Part shown: positions 37,909-47,106 of the stretch, in pieces
Position numbering within the stretch: position 1 is the first letter of the stretch
How the letters are laid out: each line of letters begins with the position of its first letter
DNA from: Allobosea sp.
GTDB taxonomy: Bacteria > Pseudomonadota > Alphaproteobacteria > Rhizobiales > Kaistiaceae
DNA: 64,000 nucleotides
Reading direction: 5' to 3'
Assembly: GCA_017307955.1 (NCBI GenBank)
Contig: JAFKFV010000021.1
Coordinates: 1-64,000, forward strand
Position numbers and translations under genes: made by a program
The notes under the pieces: model-generated
What the model was told of the DNA's origin: nothing
The model's input: only the letters and a program-made list of their open reading frames with translations
Database searches by the model: none

Positions 37909-38733
37909 TCAAAGCGTAAATTGCTCGCCAAGGTAAAGACGGCGGACGTCCGGGCTGGCCACGATGTCGCTCGGGCGGCCTTCCATCAGCACTTCGCCGG
38001 AATGGATGATATAGGCGCGGTCGATCAGGCCGAGGGTTTCGCGCACATTATGGTCGGTGATCAGCACGCCGATGCCGCGCGCCGTCAGGTGGCGGACCAG
38101 TGCCTGGATATCGCCGACCGCGATCGGATCGATGCCTGCGAAGGGCTCGTCGAGCAGCATGAAGGCCGGCCGGCTGGCGAGGGCACGCGCGATCTCGCAG
38201 CGGCGGCGCTCGCCGCCCGACAGCGCGATGGCCGGCGACTTCCTCAGATGCGCGATGCGGAACTCGTCGAGCAGCGAGTCCAGTTCCTCCTCGCGGCGGC
38301 GGCGGTCGGGCTCGACCACCTCCAGCACGGCGCGGATGTTCTGCTCGACCGTCAGGCCGCGGAAGATCGACGTTTCCTGCGGCAGATAGCCGACGCCGAG
38401 CCGGGCGCGGCGATACATCGGCAGATGCGTGACGTCGTGGCCGTCGAGTTCGATCGTGCCCTGGTCAGCCTGAACGAGGCCGGTGATCATGTAGAAGATC
38501 GTCGTCTTGCCGGCGCCGTTCGGGCCGAGCAGGCCGACCGACTCGCCGCGCGCCACCGCGAGGCTCGCCGAATGGACCACGCGGCGGCGGCGATAGCTCT
38601 TGCCGAGGCCGCGCGCCACCAGCCAGCCGGGGCCGCCGGGGTCATCGGCAAAGCGCGTGACCGGCCGATTCTCGGCGATCGCCTCGCCATAGGCATCCTG
38701 TTCGGCCTCGCGGCCGCGATCCCTGTCAGCCAC
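37909..38733 (-). CDS. lptB: LPS export ABC transporter ATP-binding protein
   Basis: A 274-residue ATPase driving LptFG extraction of LPS from the inner membrane. Walker A is GLLGPNGAGKTTIFYMI, the Q-loop YLPQETSIFRGLTVEQN, the signature LSGGERRRCEIARAL, Walker B FMLLDEPFAGIDP and the H-loop ITDHNV. The start appears to be GTG at 38733, since no in-frame ATG precedes the conserved domain. This gives an N-terminal extension of about 40 residues (to WLVARGLGKSY) over E. coli LptB (241 aa). It lies downstream of lptA and upstream of rpoN, as in many alphaproteobacteria. Confidence 0.92.
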   Translation of the reverse strand: MADRDRGREAEQDAYGEAIAENRPVTRFADDPGGPGWLVARGLGKSYRRRRVVHSASLAVARGESVGLLGPNGAGKTTIFYMITGLVQADQGTIELDGHDVTHLPMYRRARLGVGYLPQETSIFRGLTVEQNIRAVLEVVEPDRRRREEELDSLLDEFRIAHLRKSPAIALSGGERRRCEIARALASRPAFMLLDEPFAGIDPIAVGDIQALVRHLTARGIGVLITDHNVRETLGLIDRAYIIHSGEVLMEGRPSDIVASPDVRRLYLGEQFTL

Positions 38734-38794
38734 GATCAGCGCCGCCCTGTCCGACCATCGCGGCGGCGGAAGCCGTCCGTCATCGCGCGAAAGC

Positions 38795-39415
38795 TCAATT
38801 CTGCGGCGCCGGCTGGGCCGGAGCGGCGCCAGGCGCGCCGGGCGTGGCGCCGGGGGTGAAGACGCCGCGGATACGGCCGCCGGGCTTCTGGTCGACGCGG
38901 GCCTTGCCGGTCTCCATGTCCCAGACGAGGCGATCGCCCGTGATGACGTTCGGCCCCTGGCTGAGCACGACATTGCCCGAGAGCGTCACCTTCTTGGCGA
39001 GCATGTCGACGACGCCGTTGTCGCCCGTCGCCGTCTGGTCGCCGGAATTGACGTAGACCTTCCCGCTCGCCTCGATGCGCGTGAAGCTGCCGGCGCCCGG
39101 CATGACGTCGTTGCCGGCCGGTTTGGCCGCGCCGTCGGCCGGCGCGTCGTTATTCGAGAAGATGGCGATCTTGCTGGCCTTGAGCACCGAGTCGCCGCGC
39201 GTCACGGTCACGTTGCCGGAGAAGGTCGAGACCCGCTGGCCGTTTTTCTCGACGACATCGAGCGCATCGGCCTCGACATTGACCGGGCCCTTCTCGTCGG
39301 ACTGGAAGCCCTTGAACATCTCGCCGGTCGTCTGCGCGTAGGCCGCGGGCGCCGTGACGGCGAGCGGGGCGACGAGGGCGATGGCAAGGCAGAACCGCAT
39401 GGTCTTGGATGTCAT
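38795..39415 (-). CDS. lptA: LPS-transport periplasmic protein LptA (OstA-like)
   Basis: A 206-residue periplasmic bridge protein for LPS transport. The signal peptide is MTSKTMRFCLAIALVAPLAV with cleavage near AYA-QTT. The beta-jellyroll OstA domain shows VNVEADALDVVEKNGQRVSTFSG, NVTVTRGDSVLKASKIAIF and ATGDNGVVDMLAKKVTLSGNVV, followed by NVITGDRLVWDMETGKARV. The tail is Pro/Ala/Gly-rich. Its ATG overlaps the lptC stop by 4 bp (ATGA), indicating translational coupling. Confidence 0.92.
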   Translation of the reverse strand: MTSKTMRFCLAIALVAPLAVTAPAAYAQTTGEMFKGFQSDEKGPVNVEADALDVVEKNGQRVSTFSGNVTVTRGDSVLKASKIAIFSNNDAPADGAAKPAGNDVMPGAGSFTRIEASGKVYVNSGDQTATGDNGVVDMLAKKVTLSGNVVLSQGPNVITGDRLVWDMETGKARVDQKPGGRIRGVFTPGATPGAPGAAPAQPAPQN

Positions 39416-40119
39416 TCGGTCACCGAGGGGGCTGCGCCGGGGCGGGGCGGGGTCGATTCGTCAGGAATTGAATAGGTTACCTTTACCCCATTCGAGAAGG
39501 ATATGCTCTGGCCGCGATCATGGACAGACACGCCGTTGGCCTTGATCTCGCTGCCCTGCGAGCGGAAGGCCAAAGGCTTGTTCGAGGTCATCGTGCCGGA
39601 TTTGAGGTCGATATCGGCATTCTCGAGCGTGCCCTCGATGCCGGTCGTCGTGTCGAAGGTGATCTGCTGGTCGAGCACGATGCGCTCGGCGTCGGAATAA
39701 TAGGTCCCGGCGGCGGCCTTGATGCGCGCCGTCTCGCCTTTCCCCATGCCGATCGTCGCGCCGATATTGTGCAGCGTCACCACCTTGGTATTGGCCAGCG
39801 ACTGCTCGGCGCGGTCCGCCTTCAACTCGTAGGAGCGGCCGCCGGACAGATAGCCCGACACATGCGGGTCCTGCATCACGATGGCGTTGTTGGAGATATC
39901 GATCGTCGCGGCGCCAAAATTGGCCGGCAAATGCGGCACGACGTAGAAATAGCCGACGAAGCCGACGACGGCGAGCACGCTGATCGTCGGCAGCAGGATC
40001 TTGAGCATGCGGACACGCGCGCTGTGGCGCTGCGCCGCTCGGTAGCGGGCATCGATCTCGGCGCGGGTCTGGTCGAACCAGCCGTAGTCATCGTCCTCTC
40101 CGGCCGGCGCCGTGTTCAT
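39412..40119 (-). CDS. lptC: LPS export system protein LptC
   Basis: A 235-residue bitopic inner-membrane protein. A cytoplasmic N-terminus (1-37) precedes one membrane helix (MLKILLPTISVLAVVGFVGYFYVV, about 38-61). The periplasmic domain contains IDISNNAIVMQDPHVSGYLSGG, LDQQITFDTTTGIEGTLENADIDLKSG and MTSNKPLAFRSQGSEIKANG, the LptC/YrbK pattern. ATG 40119 follows GGAG; an upstream ATG at 40182 is less likely. Overlap with lptA supports joint synthesis. Confidence 0.9.
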   Translation of the reverse strand: MNTAPAGEDDDYGWFDQTRAEIDARYRAAQRHSARVRMLKILLPTISVLAVVGFVGYFYVVPHLPANFGAATIDISNNAIVMQDPHVSGYLSGGRSYELKADRAEQSLANTKVVTLHNIGATIGMGKGETARIKAAAGTYYSDAERIVLDQQITFDTTTGIEGTLENADIDLKSGTMTSNKPLAFRSQGSEIKANGVSVHDRGQSISFSNGVKVTYSIPDESTPPRPGAAPSVTE

Positions 40120-40226
40120 GCCCGCTCCATTGCTCGTGCTCGCCGAGGTCCAATAACCGAACGGCTTTCGCCCCGAGGCCATCGCCTATGTGGACCGGCC
40201 GGGACGATCCTGCATCCCGCGGCCGG

Positions 40227-40841
40227 TCACGAATGCGAGAATATATCCTCTTCCGCCCAGCCGGCGAGGTCGAGCGCCGCGCGCGTCGGGAGAAAATCAA
40301 AGCATTCCGCCGCCATCGCCGTGCGGCCCTCGCGGGCAAGACGCTCGGTCAGCCGGTCCTTCAGCGCATGGAGATGCAGGACATCCGATGCGGCATAGGC
40401 GAGTTGCGCGTCGCTCAGCGTGTCCGCGCCCCAGTCCGAGCTCTGCTGCTGCTTGGAAAGGTCGATGTCGAGCATCTCCTTCACGAGATCCTTGAGGCCG
40501 TGGCGGTCGGTATAGGTCCGCGTCAGCCGCGAGGCGATCTTCGTGCAGAAAACGGGCGCCACGGTGATGCCGAAGGTGTGGCCCAGCACCGCAACGTCGA
40601 ACCGGGCGAAATGGAAGATCTTGGTCACCGCCGGATCGGCGAGGAGGCGCACCAGATTGGGCGCCTCGGTCTGGCCCGCCGCGATCTGGACAACGTCGGC
40701 CGTGCCGTCGCCCGGCGAGAGCTGAACGACGCAGAGGCGGTCACGATGCGGGTTGAGGCCGAGGGTCTCGGTGTCGATCGCCACGCTGTCGCCATAGCGC
40801 GACAGGTCGGGCAGATCGCCACGATGCAGGCGGATAGTCAT
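40227..40841 (-). CDS. Ribonuclease D-like 3'-5' exonuclease (single domain)
   Basis: A 204-residue DEDDy exonuclease. Exo I is AIDTETLGLNP (Asp and Glu), Exo II is KIFHFARFDVAVL (Asp) and Exo III is LAYAASDVLHLHAL (Tyr and Asp), so all catalytic residues are present. It lacks the HRDC domains of full RNase D (about 375 aa), as is usual for the short alphaproteobacterial form beside lptC. It may trim tRNA or other RNA 3' ends. It heads the lpt-rpoN block, 107 nt before lptC. Confidence 0.9.
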   Translation of the reverse strand: MTIRLHRGDLPDLSRYGDSVAIDTETLGLNPHRDRLCVVQLSPGDGTADVVQIAAGQTEAPNLVRLLADPAVTKIFHFARFDVAVLGHTFGITVAPVFCTKIASRLTRTYTDRHGLKDLVKEMLDIDLSKQQQSSDWGADTLSDAQLAYAASDVLHLHALKDRLTERLAREGRTAMAAECFDFLPTRAALDLAGWAEEDIFSHS

Positions 40842-40953
40842 CGCAGTGGTGCATCCCAGGATGGAACTCAAGCTGCTGCTCTATCGAAGGCGCCGCTTTT
40901 CTGCAACGACGCTGCGTGTCAGGCTGCGGCCGAAAGACGCGAAAGGATGCGAC

Positions 40954-41973
40954 ATGGTTGATCTTCCCGGCACGCCCGCCCCCCGCCCGGTCCGCTGGGG
41001 CATCCTGAGCACGGCGCGCATTGCCCGACAGCGCATGGTGCCCGCGCTCGCCAAGAGCCCATCCTCGCTCGTCACCGCCGTCGCCTCGCGCTCGGAGGAG
41101 AGCGCCCGCGCCTTCGCCGAGCCCTTCGGCATCGCAAAAGCCTATGGCAGCTATGCCGAACTCTTCGACGACCCCGAGATCGACGTCATCTACAACGCGC
41201 TGCCGAACAATCTGCATCTCGAGACGACGCTCGCCGCCTTGGCCAGGGGCAAGCATGTGCTCGTCGAGAAGCCGATCGGCATGAACCGCGCCGAGGCCGA
41301 CGCAATCAAGGCGGCGGCCGGCTCGCTCCTCGTCGGCGAAGCCTTCATGATCCGCCATCACCCGCAGTGGTCCGCCGTCGGCGAGATCATCGCCTCCGGC
41401 CGTATCGGCCCGGTGCGCGCGGTGCAGACCTTCTTCTCCTTCCTCAATGTCGATCCGGCCAATATCCGCAACCGCCCGGAGACCGGCGGCGGCGCGATGC
41501 TCGATATCGGCTGCTACGCCGTCGCCTCGGCGCGGATGATCTTCAAGTCGGAGCCGGCCCGCGTCTTTGCCCTCATCGATCGCGATCCCGCCATGAAGAC
41601 CGACCGCACCGACACGATCCTCGCCGATTTTGGCGACGGGCGGCAGTTCTCGGCCATGTTGTCGACGCAGAGCTTCCGCCACCAGCATGTCTCGATCATC
41701 GGCACGCTCGGCCGCATCGAGATGCCGACGCCCTTCTCCGCCCCCACCGAAACCGAAACGATGTTCGGCATCGACGTGAAGGGGCCGGGCGAACTCCTCG
41801 AGACCGTGACCATCGCGCCGGTCGACCAGTATGCGGTGCAGGCCGAGGCCTTCTCGCGCGCCGTAGCCGGCACGGGGCCGTGGCACTATGGCGCCGACGA
41901 CGCGATCGCCAACATGGCGGTGCTCGATGCCCTCTTCCGCTCCGGCCAGAGCGGGCAGTGGGAGAGGCCCTGA
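40954..41973 (+). CDS. Gfo/Idh/MocA family oxidoreductase
   Basis: A 339-residue NAD(P)-dependent dehydrogenase. It has the Rossmann start VRWGILSTARIARQRMVPAL (about residues 12-31), SRSEESARAFAEPFG, NALPNNLHLETTLAALARGKHV, and the catalytic EKP motif VEKPIGMN. DIGCYAVASARMIF holds the second-domain signature (GCY, as in the trans-dihydrobenzenediol/glucose-fructose oxidoreductase branch). GAAAGGA lies 6 nt before the ATG. It is divergent from the RNase D gene and has no obvious partner; substrate unknown. Confidence 0.9.
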   Translation: MVDLPGTPAPRPVRWGILSTARIARQRMVPALAKSPSSLVTAVASRSEESARAFAEPFGIAKAYGSYAELFDDPEIDVIYNALPNNLHLETTLAALARGKHVLVEKPIGMNRAEADAIKAAAGSLLVGEAFMIRHHPQWSAVGEIIASGRIGPVRAVQTFFSFLNVDPANIRNRPETGGGAMLDIGCYAVASARMIFKSEPARVFALIDRDPAMKTDRTDTILADFGDGRQFSAMLSTQSFRHQHVSIIGTLGRIEMPTPFSAPTETETMFGIDVKGPGELLETVTIAPVDQYAVQAEAFSRAVAGTGPWHYGADDAIANMAVLDALFRSGQSGQWERP

Positions 41974-42002
41974 CGCTCGCGTCATGCGGAGCCTGGGCGC
42001 TG

Positions 42003-42031
42003 CTTGAACGCCCCTTCCGCACCCCCATATA
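42003..42031 (+). promoter_or_regulatory. RpoH (sigma-32) heat-shock promoter of hsp20
   Basis: CTTGAA at 42003-42008, a 14-nt spacer, then CCCCATATA at 42023-42031. This is essentially the textbook heat-shock consensus (CTTGAA, 13-15 nt, CCCCATnTA). It lies about 80 nt before the hsp20 start. Confidence 0.9.
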
Positions 42032-42112
42032 ATTGATCGTGGGAACCCATTCCCCGTCCGGATGCCTCCGTGAGGGTCCGGGTGCAAGGTCGCTTAGTGG
42101 AAGGACTTTGTG

Positions 42113-42541
42113 ATGTCGCGCGTTTCAGCGTTCTCCAGCCCGCTCCTGCTGGGCTTCGACGAGATCGAGCGGGCCCTCGACCGGGTCGCGAAGGCCTCGG
42201 GAGACGGCTATCCGCCCTATAATATCGAGCGGATCGCGAAGACCGATGCGCGGGACGAGTGCCTCAGGATCACGCTGGCCGTCGCCGGCTTCTCGCGGGA
42301 ATCGCTGGAAGTGACGGTCGAGGAAAACCAGCTCGTGATCCGCGGGCGCCAGGTCGACGATCGCGAACGGGTCTATCTGCATCGCGGCATCGCCGCGCGG
42401 CAGTTCCAGAAGACTTTCGTGCTCGCCGACGGCATCGAGATCAGTTCCGCCGAATTGAAGGATGGCCTGCTGGCGATCGACCTCATCAGGCCGACGCCGG
42501 AACGGATCATCCGCAAGATCGAAATCGGGGTCCGCGACTGA
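42113..42541 (+). CDS. Small heat shock protein, Hsp20/IbpA type
   Basis: A 142-residue alpha-crystallin chaperone that holds unfolding proteins for DnaK/ClpB. The N-terminus has LLLGFDEIERALDRVAKASGDGYPPYNIERI. The alpha-crystallin domain (about 35-130) includes LRITLAVAGFSRESLEVTVEENQLVIRG and the end motif AELKDGLLAIDL, a variant of the usual G-x-L strand. ATG 42113 is better spaced from GGAAGGA (7 nt) than GTG 42110. It lies behind a near-consensus RpoH promoter and is followed 34 nt later by a DUF1150 gene. Confidence 0.94.
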   Translation: MSRVSAFSSPLLLGFDEIERALDRVAKASGDGYPPYNIERIAKTDARDECLRITLAVAGFSRESLEVTVEENQLVIRGRQVDDRERVYLHRGIAARQFQKTFVLADGIEISSAELKDGLLAIDLIRPTPERIIRKIEIGVRD

Positions 42542-42575
42542 CCCCGCACTCTCGCTCGATCGAGGAGAAAGAAGA

Positions 42576-42827
42576 ATGACTGAAGCCCGTTTCGTTATGC
42601 CCGCCGAGGCTTTTGCAGGCCTCGGTTCCGGTCAGATAGCCTTCGTGAAGGCCGTCGGTGCCGAGCAGATCCGCGATCTCTTCCCCGGCGCTCCGCCGCT
42701 TGCCCCCGGCCAGACCTTCTGGGCGCTGCTCGACGCCGCCGGCGCGCCGCTGATGGTGTCCGACAGCCGCGATGCCGTCGTGATGAACGCCCGCGAGCAT
42801 GATCTCGAGGCGATGAGCCTGCACTAA
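42576..42827 (+). CDS. DUF1150 family small protein
   Basis: An 83-residue protein of the DUF1150 type found in alphaproteobacteria next to hsp20 genes. The pattern is LGSGQIAFVKAVGAEQIRDLFPGAPPLAPGQTFWALLDAAGAPLMVSDSRDAVVMNARE. Function is unknown; given the shared heat-shock transcript it may assist the small heat shock protein or protein quality control. GAGGAGA lies 7 nt before the ATG at 42576. Confidence 0.88.
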   Translation: MTEARFVMPAEAFAGLGSGQIAFVKAVGAEQIRDLFPGAPPLAPGQTFWALLDAAGAPLMVSDSRDAVVMNAREHDLEAMSLH

Positions 42828-42839
42828 CTCTAGAGAGCC

Positions 42840-43388
42840 TCAGCGCACCCAGACCGTGACCGACACGTGCTCGGCCTCGTCGAGCACGACCGGATCGGTC
42901 GGGTGCAGCCCATGGCTGGCGAGCAGCCGCTCGGCCGACCCCATCGCCCAGGCGCGCGTGAAGACCGGGACACCCCCCGGCAGCTTCACGCCGCGCTTGC
43001 GCGACAGGTGAAAGGCATCGAAGCCGAGACTGAGGAAAAGGTCGTTCACGCGGCGCCCGCCGGGAACGGCGATCAGCCCGCCTTCCGGCGCCGCCTTGCG
43101 AAGCGCCTCGCCCAGCGACGCCATCCCCGGATTCCACCACCAGCCGTCTGCCCGCTCCTCGACGCCATCGGCCTGCGAGGAGACGATCATGCGGCGGCGC
43201 CCGGCGACATTGGGAAAACGCTGGTGGCCGTAGCGGCCGAGCACGTTGAGGACGGCGCGGTCGAGTTCCCCATGGAAGCGTCGCCAGTCTGCATCGTTGC
43301 GCAAGGCGTCCGGCATGGAGCCGTCCGCGTTGGCGATGCAGTCGTCATCCGAGACGATGGCGTGACCGTGGATCTCGTAGCGCGCCAT
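42840..43388 (-). CDS. Dihydrofolate-reductase-fold protein (RibD C-terminal-like)
   Basis: A 182-residue protein that reads as a DHFR/RibD-reductase fold. It opens with EIHGHAIVSDDDCIANADGSMPDALRNDADWRRFHGELDRAVLNVLGRYGHQ, then GRRRMIVSS, and has a nucleotide-loop-like GGLIAVPGGRRVNDLFLSLGFDAFHLS and a late HVSVTVWVR strand. The order of strands and the VPGGxxV segment fit an NADPH-dependent reductase, but the usual active-site residues are not plain. Its substrate is unknown. It converges on the DUF1150 gene, 12 nt away. Confidence 0.65.
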   Translation of the reverse strand: MARYEIHGHAIVSDDDCIANADGSMPDALRNDADWRRFHGELDRAVLNVLGRYGHQRFPNVAGRRRMIVSSQADGVEERADGWWWNPGMASLGEALRKAAPEGGLIAVPGGRRVNDLFLSLGFDAFHLSRKRGVKLPGGVPVFTRAWAMGSAERLLASHGLHPTDPVVLDEAEHVSVTVWVR

Positions 43389-43489
43389 GACCCTCTTTCC
43401 CGAGCATGGGCGCGCACGACACCGGGCGCTTCCCGAGGGCCACGGATCGTGACCGTCGCAGCCTCAGCTGCGCCTCCTCGCCGGCTGCC

Positions 43490-45907
43490 TCAGCCGCGCA
43501 GCACCGCGCCCGTCGCCTTCGCCACCTGCGCGACGATCTTCGCCGAGACCGCGTCGATCTCGGCGTCGGTCAGCGTGTGGTCTGTCGGCCGCAGCGTGAC
43601 CTCGATGGCAACGGACTTGCGCCCCTCGCCGATGGCCGCGCCTTCGAAGACATCGAAAACCGAGGCCGCCGCAATCAACGCCTTGTCGGCGGAGAGAGCC
43701 GCCTTGAGGATCTTGCCCGCTTCCGTGGTGCGATCGACGACGAAGGCGAAGTCGCGCGTCACCGGCTGCAGTGCCTGCGCGTCGAGCGGCGGGCGCGTCT
43801 TGGTAGGACGGGCGCGCGGCAACGGGATCTGGTCAAGGATGATCTCGAAGCCGGCGAGCGGTCCCTCGACATCGAGCGCCTCGAGTGTCGCGGGATGCAA
43901 CTCACCGAAATGCCCGATCACAGTCTGCGGCCCGAGCTGGATGGTGCCCGAGCGGCCCGGATGGAACCAGGACGGGGCGCCAGCGACGATCTGGAACTTG
44001 TCGACAGGGGCGCCCAGCGCCTCGAGCAGCGACAGCGCATCGGCCTTTGCGTCGAAGACCGAGACCGGCGCCGCAGCGCCCTGCCAATGACGACCACTTC
44101 CCGAGACGCCGGCGGTGCCGCGACGGAGCCCGGTCGCGGCGATCTTCTGGTCCTCGGGACGGATGCCACGGAAGATCTGTCCCACCTCGAACAGCGCCAC
44201 GTCGGCGCTACCGCGATCGGCATTGCGCTGCGCGGCGAGGACGAGGCCCGGCAGCAGGCTCGGCCGCATGTCCGACATTTCGGGCGAGATCGGATTGGCG
44301 AGCGCCAGTGCTTCCGCGCCGCCGCCGAACGCCTCGGCGACGCCCTTGGCGACGAAGGACCACGTGACAGCCTCGACGAGCCCGCGGGCCGCGAGCGCGC
44401 GCTTGGCGCGGCGGGTGCGCACCTGCAGCGGCGTCAGGACCGGACGCGACACGTCATCGGACTTGCCGAGCGGCGTGGACGGCACGCGGTCGATGCCGAG
44501 AATGCGCACGACCTCCTCGACCAGATCGGCCTTGCCGTCGATATCCGGCCGCCAGGACGGCACGCCGACCGTCAGCACCGGCGCCTCTCCGGCGACCGTG
44601 AAGCCGAGCGCCGTCAGGATCGCACCGATTTCCTCCACGGACGGGTCGATGCCCGAAAGGCGCGTCACCTCGCCGACCGGGAAAGCCAGTTGCAGGCGCG
44701 GCTCGGGGATCGTGCCGGCAAGAACGATCTCGCTCGGCACGCCGCCGCAGATTTCCATGATGAGCCGCGTCGCGAGATCGAGGCCAGGAATCGTGAAGGC
44801 CGGGTCGATGCCGCGCTCGAAGCGGTAGCGCGCATCGGAATTGATGCCGAGCTTGCGGCCCGTCTGGGCAATGTTGAGCGGTTCCCAGAGTGCCGACTCG
44901 ACGAGAACGTCGACCGTCTCGTCGGAGCAGCCGGAGGCCTCACCGCCCATGATGCCGGCGAGCGACTCGACACCGTTGTCGTCGGCGATGACGCACATCT
45001 TCTCGTCGAGCGCATAGGTCTTGCCATCGAGCGCGAGGAGGCTCTCGCCCGCCCGTGCCCTGCGCACAACGAGATCGCCCGCGACCTTCGCCGCGTCGAA
45101 GACATGCAGCGGCCGGTTGCGGTCATAGGTGAGGTAATTGGTGATATCGACGAGCGCGTTGATCGGACGGAGGCCGATGGCGCGCAGCTTCGCCTGCATC
45201 CAGTCCGGCGACGGCCCGTTGCGCACGCCGCGCACGAGGCGGAGCGCGAAGGCGGGCGACAGCGCCGGCTCGTCGCCGAAATCGAAGCGGACGGCGACCG
45301 GGCACGGCCCCTCGCCCGCGACCGGAGCGACGTCGCCGTCGGCAAGACGGCCGAGGCCGGCTGCGGCCAGATCGCGCGCGACGCCGTGGACGCCGAGGCA
45401 GTCTGGCCGGTTCGGCGTGATCGCGATGTCGATCACCGGATCGGCGAGCCCGGCCCATTCGGCATAGGGCGTGCCGACCGGCGCATCGGCCGGCAGCTCG
45501 ATGATGCCGTCATGATCCTCGGAAATCTCCAGCTCGGCAGCCGAGCAGAGCATGCCGCGGCTCTCGACGCCGCGGATCGTGCCGACGGCGAGCGTGATGT
45601 CCTTGCCGGGGATATAGGTGCCGGGCGGCGAGAAGACGCTCTTCATGCCGGCGCGGGCGTTCGGCGCGCCGCAGACGACCTGAACGGGTTCGCCGGTGCC
45701 GGTATCGACCATGCAGACGCGGAGCCGGTCGGCATTCGGGTGCTGCTCGGCCGAGACGACATAGGCCACGGTGAACGGCGCCAGCGCCTTCGCCTTGTCC
45801 TCGATGCCCTCGACCTCGAGCCCGACACGCGTCAGCGCATCGCCGATCGCCTCCAGCGAAGCCTCGGTCTCGAGATGCTCCTTGAGCCAGGAGAGGGTGA
45901 ATTTCAT
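43490..45907 (-). CDS. pheT: Phenylalanine--tRNA ligase beta subunit
   Basis: An 805-residue beta subunit. The N-terminal tRNA-binding OB domain (MKFTLSWLKEHLETEASLE, then VVCGAPNARAGMKSVFSPPGTYIPG) is followed by the B1/B5 domains (GIMGGEASGCSDETVDVLVESA), the B3/4 editing region (LVDITNYLTYDRNRPLHVFDA) and the C-terminal anticodon-binding FDX-ACB domain (QPVTRDFAFVVDRTTEAGKIL). Size is normal for bacterial PheT. It lies 10 nt behind pheS and forms the heterotetrameric synthetase with it. Confidence 0.97.
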   Translation of the reverse strand: MKFTLSWLKEHLETEASLEAIGDALTRVGLEVEGIEDKAKALAPFTVAYVVSAEQHPNADRLRVCMVDTGTGEPVQVVCGAPNARAGMKSVFSPPGTYIPGKDITLAVGTIRGVESRGMLCSAAELEISEDHDGIIELPADAPVGTPYAEWAGLADPVIDIAITPNRPDCLGVHGVARDLAAAGLGRLADGDVAPVAGEGPCPVAVRFDFGDEPALSPAFALRLVRGVRNGPSPDWMQAKLRAIGLRPINALVDITNYLTYDRNRPLHVFDAAKVAGDLVVRRARAGESLLALDGKTYALDEKMCVIADDNGVESLAGIMGGEASGCSDETVDVLVESALWEPLNIAQTGRKLGINSDARYRFERGIDPAFTIPGLDLATRLIMEICGGVPSEIVLAGTIPEPRLQLAFPVGEVTRLSGIDPSVEEIGAILTALGFTVAGEAPVLTVGVPSWRPDIDGKADLVEEVVRILGIDRVPSTPLGKSDDVSRPVLTPLQVRTRRAKRALAARGLVEAVTWSFVAKGVAEAFGGGAEALALANPISPEMSDMRPSLLPGLVLAAQRNADRGSADVALFEVGQIFRGIRPEDQKIAATGLRRGTAGVSGSGRHWQGAAAPVSVFDAKADALSLLEALGAPVDKFQIVAGAPSWFHPGRSGTIQLGPQTVIGHFGELHPATLEALDVEGPLAGFEIILDQIPLPRARPTKTRPPLDAQALQPVTRDFAFVVDRTTEAGKILKAALSADKALIAAASVFDVFEGAAIGEGRKSVAIEVTLRPTDHTLTDAEIDAVSAKIVAQVAKATGAVLRG

Positions 45908-45917
45908 GGCTCGGTCC

Positions 45918-47000
45918 TCAGGAACTGAGACCGCCGACCAAAGTCGGCAGGTCGAGCGGGCGGAAGCCGTAATGGGCCAGCCAGCGGATGTCGGCGTCGA
46001 AGAAGGCGCGGAGGTCCGGCATGCCGTATTTCAGCATCGCGATGCGGTCGATGCCCATGCCGAAGGCGAAGCCCTGATACTCGTCCGGATCGAGCCCGGC
46101 ATGGCGGATGACGTTGGGATGCACCATGCCGCAGCCGAGGATCTCCAGCCAGTCGTCGCCCTCGCCGAAGCGCACCTCGTTGCCGACCCGCTTGCAGCGG
46201 ATATCGACTTCCATCGACGGCTCGGTGAAAGGAAAGAAGGACGGGCGCAGGCGCATCTCGACCTTCTCGACCTCGAAGAAGGCGCGGCAGAAGGCTTCGA
46301 GCAGCCATTTCAGATGCCCGATATGGCTCGAGCGGTCGATGACGAGGCCCTCGACCTGATGGAACATCGGCGTGTGGGTCTGGTCGCTGTCGTTGCGATA
46401 GGTGCGGCCCGGCGCGATGATGCGGATCGGCGGCGCCTGACGCTGCATCGTCCGCATCTGGACCGGCGAGGTGTGCGTGCGCAGCAGCAGCTTCTCGCCA
46501 TCCGCCGCCGGCGGCAGGAAGAAGGTGTCGTGCATCTCGCGCGCCGGATGGCCGACGGGGAAATTCAGCGCCGTGAAATTGTAGTAATCGGTCTCGATGT
46601 CCGGGCCTTCCGCGACCGAGAAGCCGAGATCGGCAAAGATCGCGGTGATCTCGTCGATCACCTGGCTGACGGGATGGATGCGGCCGCTGTCGAGCGCCGA
46701 AGCGCGGACGGGCAGCGTCACGTCCACCGCCTCCGCCTTGAGCCGGGCCGCGAGGCCCTCGGCCTTCAGAACGGCCCTGCGGGCGGCGATGGCCTCGGTG
46801 ACGCGGTCGCGCAGTCCGTTGATCGCCGGGCCGGCGGTCTTGCGCTCCTCGGGCGACATGGCGCCGAGGCCCTTCAGACGTTCGGAGACGGAGCCCTTCT
46901 TGCCGAGGGCGGCGATGCGCACCGCTTCCAGCGCGGCCTCGTCCGCGGCGCCGGCGATCGCCTGGCGGATATCGGATTCGAGCGCGTCGAGATCGGCCAT
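45918..47000 (-). CDS. pheS: Phenylalanine--tRNA ligase alpha subunit
   Basis: A 360-residue class II catalytic subunit. An N-terminal coiled-coil arm (MADLDALESDIRQAIAGAADE, about 1-85) leads to the catalytic domain. Motif 2 is in IRIIAPGRTYRNDSDQTHTPMFHQVEGLVID and motif 3 in FAFGMGIDRIAMLKYGMPDLRAFFDAD. RPSFFPFTEPSMEVDIRC shows the Phe-binding region. ATG 47000 opens the family start. The gap to rplT (160 nt) contains a strong hairpin that may attenuate or end transcription. Confidence 0.97.
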   Translation of the reverse strand: MADLDALESDIRQAIAGAADEAALEAVRIAALGKKGSVSERLKGLGAMSPEERKTAGPAINGLRDRVTEAIAARRAVLKAEGLAARLKAEAVDVTLPVRASALDSGRIHPVSQVIDEITAIFADLGFSVAEGPDIETDYYNFTALNFPVGHPAREMHDTFFLPPAADGEKLLLRTHTSPVQMRTMQRQAPPIRIIAPGRTYRNDSDQTHTPMFHQVEGLVIDRSSHIGHLKWLLEAFCRAFFEVEKVEMRLRPSFFPFTEPSMEVDIRCKRVGNEVRFGEGDDWLEILGCGMVHPNVIRHAGLDPDEYQGFAFGMGIDRIAMLKYGMPDLRAFFDADIRWLAHYGFRPLDLPTLVGGLSS

Positions 47001-47106
47001 GACTGGTCCCCGGATCGGCGTCCGCGGGAACCGGAGACGAGGCTCGCGGCGCCGTCGGGCGCGGCACGGCCGCACGGATCGCCTCGGCGTGCCATCATGT
47101 AGACTG

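Noticed and set aside
43406..45928. An 840-codon plus-strand open frame opposite pheT
   Set aside because: Arg/Asp/Gly-rich mirror of pheT codon bias; no domain pattern, and pheT is certain.
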